Shown piece by piece: positions 1 to 8,843 of a stretch of 64,000 nucleotides of DNA (position 1 is the first letter of the stretch; each line of letters opens with the position of its first letter). The stretch covers positions 124,001 through 188,000 of the forward strand of contig JADJOC010000003.1 of NCBI GenBank assembly GCA_016713965.1. The letters are read 5' to 3'. The stretch comes from Chitinophagaceae bacterium. Its GTDB lineage: Bacteria > Bacteroidota > Bacteroidia > Chitinophagales > Chitinophagaceae. Position numbers and translations under genes: made by a program. Below the pieces are notes generated by a model that worked only from the letters and a program-made list of their open reading frames with translations, searched no databases and was not told the DNA's origin.

Positions 1-857
1 CCAATTGTGGTACCGGTATTAAAGCTGGTGTTAATTCCTGCCCTGCTGTAATCTCCCATTAACAAGCCGCATTTATGAGTAGTTTCAGATAATTTTTTTT
101 CTACATTATTCCAAACTTTTACTGTACCTGCTGTATTTTTTATATTGCTGTTGCTTGTGCCTGCTCCTAAATTACACCACTCACCTATCACGCTATCACC
201 TAAGTATCCATCATGAGCTTTATTTGAATATCCGAATATCACTGAATTTTTTATTTCGCCTGCAGCTACGCAATAAGGCCCGATAGTAGTAGCCCCATAA
301 ATTTTAGCGCCCATTTTTACCACAGCTCCTTCACAGATTGCAAATGGCCCTCTTATCATACAACCTTCCATAATTTCTACATTTTTACCAATATAAACCG
401 GGCCATGTGTTGCATTTAAAATGCTATGTTCTACTATTGCGCCTTGCTCGATAAATATTTGTGATGGGTTGATTAAAATATTAGTTGCACAAACAGGTTG
501 AGATGTTTTATCTAAAGTAACAAAATTAAAATCCTGCTGGATAGCCCACGCATTGTGCTTAAAAATATCCATCGGGTGATTAAGCATCCTGGTGGCATTA
601 CTTTTAAGAAAAGCATGAATGCCTTCTTTCAATACAGCTTCTACACTTTCTTTTGCAGGGATGATATTGGCTGGAATAGTGATGCCGGCTTTATCTAAAT
701 TATTTACTTCGCTTTGTAATAAAACCGGGCAATGCAAAAGCTTTTCCCATTTTTCCTTTATGGTATTAATTCCTATACGGATATCTGCAGCAGATTTTAT
801 TGCGGTAAAGGGATATAATTGATCTTTTACATTAATATCATCCAGAATAATTTTCAT
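1..857 (-). CDS. GlmU-like sugar-phosphate nucleotidyl/acyltransferase family protein (C-terminus off the window)
   Basis: The reverse strand from an ATG at 855-857 reads without a stop to the left edge (about 285 residues seen), starting MKIILDDINVKDQLYPF. The first 130 or so residues resemble the reduced N-terminal domain of Bacteroidota GlmU-family proteins. From about residue 150 onward it shows the imperfect hexapeptide pattern of a left-handed beta-helix (for example GPVYIGKNVEIMEG, GAVVKMGAKIYG, IGEWCNLGAGT), typical of N-acetyl- or acyltransferases that build cell-envelope sugars. A canonical N-terminal pyrophosphorylase signature GxGTRM is not visible, so it is probably not the main GlmU. 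The family assignment is from motif recognition; the substrate is unknown. Confidence 0.7.
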   Translation of the reverse strand, partial: MKIILDDINVKDQLYPFTAIKSAADIRIGINTIKEKWEKLLHCPVLLQSEVNNLDKAGITIPANIIPAKESVEAVLKEGIHAFLKSNATRMLNHPMDIFKHNAWAIQQDFNFVTLDKTSQPVCATNILINPSQIFIEQGAIVEHSILNATHGPVYIGKNVEIMEGCMIRGPFAICEGAVVKMGAKIYGATTIGPYCVAAGEIKNSVIFGYSNKAHDGYLGDSVIGEWCNLGAGTSNSNIKNTAGTVKVWNNVEKKLSETTHKCGLLMGDYSRAGINTSFNTGTTI

Positions 858-968
858 TGTGGCGAAATTAGTGAATAAACTATAAAGATCTAAAATGTAA
901 ATGCGCCGGGAAGTCGGAAAGATAATATTGGATACTATGTTTTCAATTATTCCGCTTTAAAAAATCTG

Positions 969-1058
969 AATAGTAGCACTGCCGATGAACCGAGCCCCGC
1001 TTTTAGACGGGGTAGGCTGTGGCAACGATGATGCTATGGAAAACTGAAGCTGGTAACA
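969..1058. repeat. Extragenic hairpin repeat, copy A
   Basis: Non-coding element with a hairpin core (CCCCG at 995-999 pairing with CGGGG at 1008-1012) followed by TAGGCT and, after a gap, ATGCTATGGAAAACTGAAGC and TGGTAAC. The same modules recur in inverted or altered order near 33,640-33,780, 52,430-52,500, 60,085-60,170 and 63,195-63,282. It lies between the GlmU-like gene and the L31 terminators. Confidence 0.6.
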
Positions 1059-1062
1059 TAGC

Positions 1063-1130
1063 TATTTTTAAATAAGGCTCCGCCTTATTTAAAAATAAAA
1101 ACCCCTTCGAATTTCGGAGGGATTTTTATT
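1063..1130 (-). terminator. Tandem hairpins / bidirectional terminator after rpmE2
   Basis: Two adjacent stem-loops. Nearest the L31 gene, CCCTTCGA/TCGGAGGG at 1103-1121 has a 3-nt loop and is followed on the minus strand by a T-rich tract. The second is a perfect 16-bp inverted repeat (1063-1078 with 1082-1097) with the 3-nt loop TCC. Both have A/T-rich flanks, so they can act in both directions. Confidence 0.75.
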
Positions 1131-1154
1131 ATAGCTTGAAATATTCTATTATAA

Positions 1155-1406
1155 TTATTGTTTCTTTTCGTAACGCTTTTTAAATTTATCGATACGGCCT
1201 GCTGTATCTACCAATACGTTTTTACCTGTATAAAACGGGTGAGATGTGTTAGAAATCTCCAGTTTAATAACCGGGTATTCGTTACCATCTTCAAATGTGA
1301 TGGTTTCTTTTGATGGTGCGGTAGAGCGGCTTAAAAAAGTTGTACCGTTACTCATATCTTTAAAAACCACTGCTCTGTATCCGTCGGGATGAATGCCTTG
1401 TTTCAT
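1155..1406 (-). CDS. rpmE2: 50S ribosomal protein L31, type B
   Basis: 83-residue protein beginning MKQGIHPDGYRAVVFKDMSN, the classical opening of type-B L31, with the family motif SHPFYTGKNVLVDTAGRIDKF. The start was chosen at 1404-1406 because the longer frame upstream (to 1442) adds residues not found in L31. The zinc-binding cysteines of the C+ form are absent, as usual in type B. It is a component of the large ribosomal subunit. A TATATTTG element, a plausible Bacteroidota -7 box, lies at 1456-1463. Two hairpins terminate the transcript downstream. Confidence 0.95.
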   Translation of the reverse strand: MKQGIHPDGYRAVVFKDMSNGTTFLSRSTAPSKETITFEDGNEYPVIKLEISNTSHPFYTGKNVLVDTAGRIDKFKKRYEKKQ

Positions 1407-1501
1407 AATTTTATTTTTTTGAGTACGGATTTGGCCGTACATTTTTTTGAAGTTGCAAATATAAGTATAATTCTTCTATTTTATAGAAAATATGGCTAAT
1501 A

Positions 1502-1993
1502 TCAGCTTTTCATATTTACGTATTGCAGGGCTATACCCACATTCCAGCTTTTACTGGCCTGAATAACATCCTGTAAGTCATCAATTTTTTTACCGGTTAC
1601 CCGGATAATATCGTCCATAATGGCTACCTGTACTTTTAAACCGCTGTCCTTTATCAGTTTAACTATTTTTTTAGCATCTTCCTGTTTAATGCCATTGCGG
1701 ACCGATACCTCTTGCTTTACCACTTTTCCACTTTGAAAAGGCTCTTTGCTTAAATCATAGATTTCTGCTGCCAATCCTTGTTTCATGCTCCTGCTGATTA
1801 AAACATCAATAATCTGCGTAAGCTTCATTTCACTATCAGCTTCAAGATTGACCTTAAAATCTTTTTTATTCAGATCAATTACAACATGGCTTCCTTTGAA
1901 ATCAAACCGGTTGGTTACTTCTTTACTTACGGTGTTAATAGCATTATCGAGTGTTTGCAAATCTACCTTACTTACGAGGTCAAATGATGGCAT
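1502..1993 (-). CDS. yajQ: YajQ family nucleotide-binding protein
   Basis: 163 residues starting MPSFDLVSKVDLQTLDNAIN, the near-invariant start of the YajQ/UPF0234 family, with the conserved NRFDFKGS motif about residues 28-35 and the C-terminal half RVTGKKIDDLQ. Length matches the family (about 160-165). Members bind nucleotides, and a Xanthomonas homologue was reported to bind cyclic di-GMP; the role in this phylum is not established. It stands alone, with a terminator-like hairpin on its upstream side that belongs to the next gene. Confidence 0.93.
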   Translation of the reverse strand: MPSFDLVSKVDLQTLDNAINTVSKEVTNRFDFKGSHVVIDLNKKDFKVNLEADSEMKLTQIIDVLISRSMKQGLAAEIYDLSKEPFQSGKVVKQEVSVRNGIKQEDAKKIVKLIKDSGLKVQVAIMDDIIRVTGKKIDDLQDVIQASKSWNVGIALQYVNMKS

Positions 1994-2011
1994 AGTAAAA
2001 ATATTTTTCCA

Positions 2012-2046
2012 AAATAAAAAAATCGGAGCACAATGCCCCGATTTTT
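2012..2046 (-). terminator. Terminator of the outer-membrane receptor locus
   Basis: AAAAATCGG at 2018-2026 pairs with CCGATTTTT at 2038-2046, leaving an 11-nt loop; on the minus strand it is followed by a T-run. It sits between the receptor stop (2066) and the YajQ start (1993). Confidence 0.75.
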
Positions 2047-2065
2047 AAATAAGTAATTTAATATT

Positions 2066-4347
2066 TTAATTTCCTCCAGCCTTTACCCTGTTCTGCTCTT
2101 CTGATGCGCCACCAATCTTTCTTTTAGGTGCGGCAGCTTTGCCTTTGCCAAAACCATAGGTAAAGCTCAGGCTCACCTGCCTCGAATCTCTTACCTGCCT
2201 GAACCACATATCGATATAAGAATATTGTGCAGTACCCTTAAATTTCTGTGACCATAAAATATCCCTGAAATTCATTTTTACTGTTCCTTTCTTTTTTAAT
2301 ACTGACTTAGAAATACCGCCATTTAATGCGCCGAATGCATTAATAACCATTACTCCATCAACACCCCGGCTACGATAAAAGCCGCTTAATTCTGCATTCC
2401 AGCCTTTACCCAGGCTTATTTGGGCACTCATATTGCTTTCCAACACTGTACCCTGGATATCTACATTATCATTATTAATTAAACCCTTGAACCGGTTGTT
2501 GGCAACATTAGCATACAAATTTAATTTCAACCATTTTTTTACAGGAACAAATGCACTAACTGCTACGCCTACCTGCCGCTGGCTGGCAATATTACTCCTG
2601 GTAATAAAAGTTTCTTTGGCAACTTCATTTTGTTCAAATATCTGGTTAATTAGGTCTGTGCTTTTTGTATAGTTTAATGTGGTAGTTATTTTTCCTCCGT
2701 AGGTATGAGAAAGCTCTACATTATGGCTAAACTGTGGGCGCAGGTTAGGGTTACCTACTTCATAGGTATACCTGTCTATAAAGAAATAGAATGGATTAAG
2801 GTCTCCATAATCAGGGCGTTCGATTTTTTATTCAATTGCTTATTGAAATTCACATAAGCTGCCTGTATTTGCTCGTCATATATAAAGTGATTGCTCCTTC
2901 CTGCATCCATAACAAGGTTTCCATTTATTAAACTATCATACCTGGCATTATTATCTGTTTTTACAAAACTTGCTTTTACACCGGCTTCCATTTTTATATC
3001 TCCTTTAAAATTTTGGCTATAATCTGCTTTTGCACTGTAAATAGTAATGTCTGACGGGATATTACCATTCAACGTATCGCTGGGCAACATTTTTATATCA
3101 TTGGCATCAAAGTAGTGATTACTCATTACTTGCCTGTTTAAAGATCCGTAATTAATATAATCAAGATCTACGGTCAACTCTTTACCTGTACTGTCAAAAA
3201 CATGCCTCAGATTTACATTACCATTAAAATTTTCCCATTTGCTTTTCATATCAATGTTCGCAAAAGTTCTTGAGTCGACCACTTCATTTTTATTTTTTAA
3301 ATAAGTATTATTATAATTATTAAATTTCTCTGTGCTTAAATAGCCGGAAACTACAGCGCCAACAGTTGCTTTTTTACTTAATGTAATATCAATTCCGAGT
3401 TTTGCATTATTAGATTCATTAATATTATTAAACCGGGCTTGTTGATCAAAAACAGACAAGAGTTCTTTGGAATCTTTATCGCGGAATTTACGTTGAATGG
3501 TAAGTGTATTAAATCCTTTGCTATTCCTATAAGTATAATTTCCAAATAAGTTTACATTTTTATTGCGATAATTTAAATTAATGCTTTCATTAAATTTAGC
3601 ATACCGTCCTTGAGAATAAGTGGAGGTAATACTTCCATTAAAGCCTACTGTTTTGGTTTTTTTTGTTTTAATATTGATTACGCCTGAGTTACCAGCTGCA
3701 TCATATTTTGCGGAAGGGTTTGTCATTATTTCAATTTGATCCAGCTGGGCAGCCGACATATTCTTAAGCATATTTGCCAAATCAGAACCAGATAGATAGC
3801 TTGGCTTTCCATCGATAAATATTTTTACACCCTGCTTGCCCTTTAAACTGATATTACCATCTTTATCTACTGTAATACCCGGGGATTTTTCCAAAACTTC
3901 CATAGCCGTAGCGCCTACGTTGCTGATAGATGCATCTACATTTATGATGGTTTTATCCAATTTCCTCTCAATAAATGGTTTTGTAGCAGTTACTGTAACT
4001 TCGTTCATATTTTTTTCTACAGGGACTAGTTGTAAAACCCCGGCATTAGCTTCTGCATTAATAGCAGTGATTTCTAATAGTTTACTAAAGACTTTCGCAT
4101 GTCCCACTGATGTAGCTGATATTAAGTAAGTTTTACTTTGCAGATTTTCAAAAATGAAATTACCAGCTGAATCTGTTACAGCAGTTTTTAATAATGTGGA
4201 ATCGCTTGCATTTAACAATGAAATTGTGGCAGCATCAATTGTTTTTTGATTGCCTCCATCTTTAATACTCCCGGTTATTTTACCATTTTGAGCACTAGCA
4301 GACAATACAATTACTGTTGCAGCCAAAAGGCTGAAAAATTTCTTCAT
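2066..4347 (-). pseudogene. TonB-dependent-receptor-like outer membrane beta-barrel protein, internal deletion plus frameshift
   Basis: The N-terminal part (4347 to about 2826) has a signal peptide MKKFFSLLAATVIVLSASAQ, a carboxypeptidase-like regulatory domain (about residues 22-110) and a plug domain with the IFIDGKPSYLSGSDL motif, followed by beta-barrel strands. It runs into a stop near 2776. The family's barrel continues in another frame, starting at the conserved ERPDYGDLNPF motif near 2821 and ending at 2066. Comparison with the usual order (barrel strand, roughly 60 residues, then RRIxRPxYxDLNPF) suggests a stretch is missing exactly at an A-run near 2824-2829. So the locus is either a real deletion pseudogene or a collapsed assembly. 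An intact protein would sit in the outer membrane and may take up a ligand; the substrate is unknown. Confidence 0.75.
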
Positions 4348-4516
4348 GACTGTAATTTTTACGTTGAGTTATATACTTTGAGAACTACTTAGCAAAAGTA
4401 GGTACTTTGTATTGCATAGTACAATGTTTTGTATTAAACGGTCATATTTAGTGATATTTGGTAACACTATTATATAACGATACTTCCAAGCAATAAGTTA
4501 CAGGGTCTTATAAAAA

Positions 4517-5806
4517 TTAAATTTTACTGGTTTTTTTAAACTTAATTAAAAATAGTAATCCGATAATAACCAGGAATGAAGAGATTATTTCTGCCTGTGT
4601 GGGATGAAATCCTAAAATTGAGTATGTTGTATTAACCCTTATTTTTTCAATAAAAAAACGTTCAATTCCATTTAAAATAAGATAAATACCAAAAATTACA
4701 CCCGGAGTTTTAATTTTTTTCCTGATAGACCATAACAGTAAAAACAAGAGTGAACACATGATTGTTTCATAAAAAGGCGTCGGAAAAACGGGTTGTGGTA
4801 ATACATTGCAATGTTCATCTGTGCATCCTGGGATAGGCACACCATTTTTATTTACATTTTGTGGATAGGTATATGCCACCATCCATTTGGGCAAGAAAGA
4901 AGGGGCTTTAAAATATGCATGCTTAACTACAATAGTACTATCAGGTTTTAAAATTCCTGTTCCTTCAGTAAGATAATAAGTTGTATTGGCTTTTATATGC
5001 TGATCAAAATCTCCGGCGTTAGCCTCTTTAACGCTCTTTACTCCATCACTTACGTAAGCACTATTATAGATCCCCCAGTCACCATCACCGGATAGCTGGC
5101 AGCCAATGCGGCCCATTGCATAGGCAATCATTAATGCCGGTGCCGCTGCATCTACAAGATGTGTTAATTTAATTCCTTTTTTATAAGCATACCAGCAAAT
5201 AGCAGCAGAAGCCATTATCAGGCCACCATAAAATGTAAGCCCGCTTGCTGAAAATAAACGGCCGACAGGATCTTTTATAAATTCATCCCAATTTTCAAGA
5301 TTGTCAAAAAGTTTAGCACCTACAATACCGAATATTAATCCTAAAATAATAATATCCCCTACCCTGTCATGTGGCCAGATTCTTACACTCCTACGCTCAG
5401 GCTCCTTTAATCTTTGCTTATCTTTTTCCCGCCACTTAACGCCTACTAATACTGCTGCTACGATTAGGCCTCCCAAAATACTGCCACTTGCAGAAAATAT
5501 GTATTCCTGCGCAGGTATTTGCACTGATTTGGTAAATAATAAACCTATTAATTTGTACCCGAATAAAAACCCGAATAATCCGTTAACTAATAATTCAGAA
5601 AAAGATGCAGGCTTACCTACCTCGATAGTTTCTTCACGGGGAGTTAATAACCCCTGCTTTTCTTTTCGCTTCAGCTCACTGTTTAGAACCATTGCAGCTA
5701 TTACAAATGATATGGCTACCATTAAACCAAATGTATTCAGAAACTCCAACTTTTTCCATTCTACATTAAACCAGTCTTTTAAAACATAATATAAATTAGG
5801 ATACAT
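4517..5806 (-). CDS. lgt: Prolipoprotein diacylglyceryl transferase
   Basis: 429 residues with seven or so hydrophobic segments. The signature YAMGRIGCQLSGDGDWG (around residue 230) is the conserved Lgt motif, and the C-terminal HPTQAEIISSFLVI also fits. Lgt transfers diacylglycerol from phosphatidylglycerol to the lipobox cysteine of prolipoproteins in the inner membrane. It is much longer than the E. coli enzyme (about 290 residues): the extra length is an N-terminal extension and a hydrophilic insert after the signature (about residues 240-330), both seen in Bacteroidota Lgt proteins. Many lipoproteins encoded in this window would be its substrates. Confidence 0.93.
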   Translation of the reverse strand: MYPNLYYVLKDWFNVEWKKLEFLNTFGLMVAISFVIAAMVLNSELKRKEKQGLLTPREETIEVGKPASFSELLVNGLFGFLFGYKLIGLLFTKSVQIPAQEYIFSASGSILGGLIVAAVLVGVKWREKDKQRLKEPERRSVRIWPHDRVGDIIILGLIFGIVGAKLFDNLENWDEFIKDPVGRLFSASGLTFYGGLIMASAAICWYAYKKGIKLTHLVDAAAPALMIAYAMGRIGCQLSGDGDWGIYNSAYVSDGVKSVKEANAGDFDQHIKANTTYYLTEGTGILKPDSTIVVKHAYFKAPSFLPKWMVAYTYPQNVNKNGVPIPGCTDEHCNVLPQPVFPTPFYETIMCSLLFLLLWSIRKKIKTPGVIFGIYLILNGIERFFIEKIRVNTTYSILGFHPTQAEIISSFLVIIGLLFLIKFKKTSKI

Positions 5807-5875
5807 TATTCTTATAATTTAATAATTGAATTGCGGTGCAATATATTCAATAATTTATACGCTTTTAAGTTTGTC

Positions 5876-5911
5876 AAATAAAAATCCCTTTACTCATATA
5901 TGAATAAAGGG
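5876..5911 (-). terminator. Terminator of the bacilliredoxin gene
   Basis: CCCTTTA at 5887 onward pairs with TAAAGGG ending at 5911 around the palindromic centre TCATATATGA; on the minus strand it is followed by TTTTTATTT. Confidence 0.75.
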
Positions 5912-5933
5912 AAGTAATAAAAATATAAACCTG

Positions 5934-6350
5934 TTAATTACAATATTGATCAAAAGCACCTTTTAGATTATCTGCAATCATTTGTGCACTACGGCCTTCA
6001 ATCATATGTCTTTCAATATAATGAACAAGTTGCCCGTTTTTGAATAATGCAATGGAAGGTGAAGATGGCGGGTAAGGTAATAAATGTTCACGTATTTTTT
6101 TAACGGCATCAATATCAAATCCTGCAAAACTTGTGGCTAATACATCAGGTTTTTTATTGCTGCTTTGTACAGCCATAATTACGCCTGGCCTTGCTGTACC
6201 AGCACTACAGCCACATACTGAATTAATTACTACCAACGCTGTTCCATTATTTTTAATTTTTTCGTCTACTTCTGATGGAGTTAATAACTCAGAAAAACCA
6301 TTTTCCGTTAATTCCTCTTTCATGGGTATTACTATTTCTTCTGGATACAT
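5934..6350 (-). CDS. BrxA/BrxB-type bacilliredoxin
   Basis: 138-residue thioredoxin-fold protein with the diagnostic CGC active site (Cys46-Gly-Cys48, in SVCGCSAGTARPG) and the MYPEEIVIPM opening shared with the YphP/YqiW family. Family members remove bacillithiol from S-bacillithiolated proteins in the cytoplasm. The link is supported by bshB1 at 23,083 and a YfiT-like transferase at 63,281 in the same window. It is a single-gene unit with its own terminator. Whether it equals BrxA or BrxB cannot be said. Confidence 0.9.
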   Translation of the reverse strand: MYPEEIVIPMKEELTENGFSELLTPSEVDEKIKNNGTALVVINSVCGCSAGTARPGVIMAVQSSNKKPDVLATSFAGFDIDAVKKIREHLLPYPPSSPSIALFKNGQLVHYIERHMIEGRSAQMIADNLKGAFDQYCN

Positions 6351-6565
6351 ATTTTTTAATTTATACGCAAATTTATGTTGTTCTTACTAATTTAAAGAAC
6401 TTAAATATATCACAAGCGACATAAAGTCTGAGTAAAATTAAAAAATAAGACATAATGTCTCATTTTTATTATCAATAATGTATATAAGTCATAAATAAAT
6501 ATACTGGAATACTGTTTGAGAGATATCGATAAATATTATTACTAAAATTTTTAAATTTATAAACT

Positions 6566-7006
6566 ATGACACTTGTAAGAACAACTAATCCACTCGCAAA
6601 ATCTTTTGATGGGTTAATGAATGAACTTTTTAATGAATTTCCTAGCAACTTAGGTAGAAATGTTAAGGAAAATATTTTTCAATTTCCTCCGGTAAACATT
6701 ATTGAAAAAACAGCAAGTTATCAATTAGAAATGGCTGTGCCTGGTATGCAAAAAACCGACTTTAACATAAAACTTGATGGAAGTTTATTAACCATCAGTG
6801 CGGAGAAAAAAGAAGTTACAAATGATGAAAACGCTAAATCTATTAAAAAAGAATTTAGCCAAAAAGCATTTAAGCGTTCATTTAATTTAGATGAAAAAAT
6901 AGATGCTGCTAACATAAGTGCTAAATACGAACAGGGAATTTTATCAATAGAGCTTCCTAAAAAAGCAGAAGTAAAAGAAAATAGTAAAGAAATTACCATT
7001 CTGTAA
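6566..7006 (+). CDS. Hsp20/alpha-crystallin small heat-shock protein
   Basis: 146 residues with a central alpha-crystallin domain (about 45-135): NIIEKTASYQLEMAVPGMQK, the LDGSLLTISAEK strand and the C-terminal ILSIELPKK motif. These ATP-independent chaperones hold unfolding proteins in the cytoplasm. A second, divergent paralogue lies at 36,741-37,184. It is monocistronic with an AT-rich leader and a terminator at 7036. Confidence 0.93.
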   Translation: MTLVRTTNPLAKSFDGLMNELFNEFPSNLGRNVKENIFQFPPVNIIEKTASYQLEMAVPGMQKTDFNIKLDGSLLTISAEKKEVTNDENAKSIKKEFSQKAFKRSFNLDEKIDAANISAKYEQGILSIELPKKAEVKENSKEITIL

Positions 7007-7035
7007 TTAAAATAGTATACAAGTTGGTTTTATTT

Positions 7036-7066
7036 AAACCTCGCTATTCTTGGTGAGGTTTTTATT
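7036..7066 (+). terminator. Terminator of the Hsp20 gene
   Basis: AAACCTC at 7036-7042 pairs with GAGGTTT at 7055-7061 and is followed by TTTATTT. It overlaps the stop codon region of the convergent NTF2-like locus. Confidence 0.75.
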
Positions 7067-7158
7067 TACAATCTTTATACCTGGTATCTACCAGTGTAGG
7101 CTTCCCATTTTTAGTACGGTTCAAAAGTAGAATAATTTATCATTATAGTTGTTTTCGT

Positions 7159-8290
7159 TCAACCTATTGGGCGTAGTAAGCGGAGGCGTAGCCGTAGCGT
7201 AACGCAGCCCAATAGGTTGATTGTTTTTTCTCTATATATTTTTGGTGACAGGCCATTAAGGGCATCATGGGGTCTGGTACAATTATAATCATCTACCCAC
7301 GTTTGTGTTACCTCCTTATCTCATCAATGCTGTCAAACAGATAAGCATCTAATACAGATTCCCTGTATGTTTTATTAAAACGTTCTACATAGGCATTTTG
7401 AGTAGGCTTGCCAGGTTGTATGTATTTAAATTCGATCTCATTAGCCACGCTCCATTGCCTGGACAACTTAGCTACGAACTCAGGCCCATTGTCCATGCGT
7501 ATTTTTTGAGGTTTGCCATAACGGTTGATTAGATGTTTAAGCACCCAGATCACCCGGCTACTCTTTAAAGAATAATCAGTTTCAATAAATAATATTTCCC
7601 TATTATAGTCATCTATTACATTAAAAGAGCGGAACTTGGTACCATTGCTAAGGGCATCACTCATAAAATCTATGCTCCAGGTTTGAGTAAAATAATCAGG
7701 CTTGCTTAATGGTTCCTTTACTCTTGCAGCAAGACGTTTCTTTACCTTACGGCGCAAGGGCAGGCCCATCTTTTTATACACCCTGTGCAACCTCTTATGG
7801 TTAATAACCGTCCCTGTATTCCTGATGCGGTAGTAACATTTCCAAAAACCTTCTACCGGGTTCTGTTTTGCAAGGTTTTCCAGTTGTACCATAACCGTTA
7901 CATCATCTTTTATACTTGTATAACACAGACTGCTGCGGCTTAGCTTTAATAAACGACACGCCTTGCTGATGTCTTTTGGCCGCTCTTTGCGCATATCAAC
8001 AATAATCATTCTTTTATCGCAAGGCTTTAAAGCTTTTTTCGATGATGTATTTGGCAGTGTCAAGCTCCATCGCAAGGTTGGCATACATTTTTTTAACCGG
8101 GCATTTTCTTCTTCCAGTTCCTTAATCCGCTTCAGCTCAGTTGCTTCCATGCCTCCATAACGCTGCCGCCATTTATACAACGATGCTTTGCTTACACCAT
8201 GATCACGGGTGATCTCTTCGGCGCTTTTACCGTTATCAAAATCTTTGAGGATGCCTGCTATCTGGGCAGGACTAAATTGACTTTTTTCAT
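7159..8290 (-). pseudogene. IS3-family transposase (OrfA/OrfB), frameshifted
   Basis: Fragments in order: OrfA helix-turn-helix (SPAQIAGILKDFDNGKSAEE, then HGVSKASLYKWRQRYGG), a leucine-zipper-like coiled coil (ELKRIKELEEENARLKK), and the OrfB DDE core (WSIDFMSDAL, FNVIDDYNREIL, RMDNGPEFVA, TQNAYVERFNKTYRESVLDA). The largest open stretch, 7308-8180, reads from OrfA directly into OrfB because an A-run near 8090 is one base short of the OrfA frame. Further shifts lie at the A-run after the start codon (8290) and near 7308; the tail DDYNCTRPHDALNGLSPK continues in a third frame to 7159. The breaks may be consensus errors. Confidence 0.85.
7160..7219. repeat. Perfect 13-bp hairpin inside the IS3 element
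   Basis: CAACCTATTGGGC at 7160-7172 is repeated inverted as GCCCAATAGGTTG at 7207-7219, with a 34-nt intervening segment rich in GTAGC/GCGTA. It overlaps the transposase stop codon and probably stops transcripts leaving or entering the element. Confidence 0.7.
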
Positions 8291-8843
8291 TGTTTTACGT
8301 TTTTAAAGTTACAAATTTTGTCTACTTTTAAAACGTACTATTTTCAGGGGAGCTTACACCAGGTATTGAATTTTCCAACCTTTAGGGGTATTTATTAATT
8401 GTATGGAGTTTACACCACAATGGCTAAACTTATTTTTATAATAAAATTTATAAGGCAGCCATGCTGTTGCCAATAACCCATCTTCTTTTATCATATCAAA
8501 AACAATACGCTCATCTGCATTAGTACTCTGCTCGCTGGCAACCCAATTATAAAAACCGGAAAGAGCCTGCGTTTTTACAGTTATTTCACCTGTATTATCC
8601 TTTACAATTGATTGTAAAACTGCGCTGTCTAAAAACAGTTTTTAACCAGCTCGGCATTTGCGCTTTTTATTCCTTTAAACAGGTTATTAATTACCAGCTT
8701 TATAGAATCAACGGAGGCCTGGGCATTCGCATTTTTATTAAAAATAAAATAATAAAACAAAATAAAATTCGTTTCATATATAGTATTGATTAATTATCTT
8801 TTGTGATTGCAAGCCCACTTGCTGACATAGCCTGTTGGGCTTT

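Larger units (their letters stand above)
7095..8358 (-). mobile_element. IS3-family insertion sequence, complete ends
   Basis: 1,264-bp element. Its terminal inverted repeats are TGTAGGCTTCCC at 7095 and TGTAAGCTCCCC read inward from 8358, followed by a second conserved block TAGTACGKTTYAAAAGTAGA at 7112 and 8340. The flanks are CCAG at 7091-7094 and 8359-8362, a 4-bp target duplication, and excision in silico restores the frame of the host gene. The transposase is of IS3 type (OrfA HTH plus DDE integrase core). The transposase end is followed by a long hairpin at 7160-7219. Confidence 0.9.
7062..8777 (-). pseudogene. NTF2-like secreted protein, interrupted by an IS3 element
   Basis: Reverse-strand gene starting at 8777 (MKRILFCFIILFL, then in a shifted frame NANAQASVDSIKLVINNLF) and continuing as DSAVLQSIVKDNTGEITVKT, WVASEQSTNADERIVFDMIK and FSHCGVNSIQLINTPKGWK, the pattern of NTF2-like/DUF4440-type lumazine-binding-fold proteins. 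Its last codons LVDTRYKDCK and stop lie on the other side of the IS, at 7062-7094. Removing 7095-8358 plus one CCAG restores the reading ...QYLVDTR. Two single-base frameshifts (one in the signal peptide, one in a T-run near 8640) lie outside the IS. Function unknown; probably periplasmic. Confidence 0.75.

Noticed and set aside
5301..5789. Long plus-strand open frame opposite lgt
   Set aside because: It is a shadow of the clearly conserved Lgt protein, without a plausible start context or recognisable domains.
7308..8180. Programmed frameshift or natural fusion of IS3 OrfA and OrfB
   Set aside because: The fused frame depends on an A7 run in a window where homopolymers are often one base short, and two further shifts break the same gene, so error is simpler.
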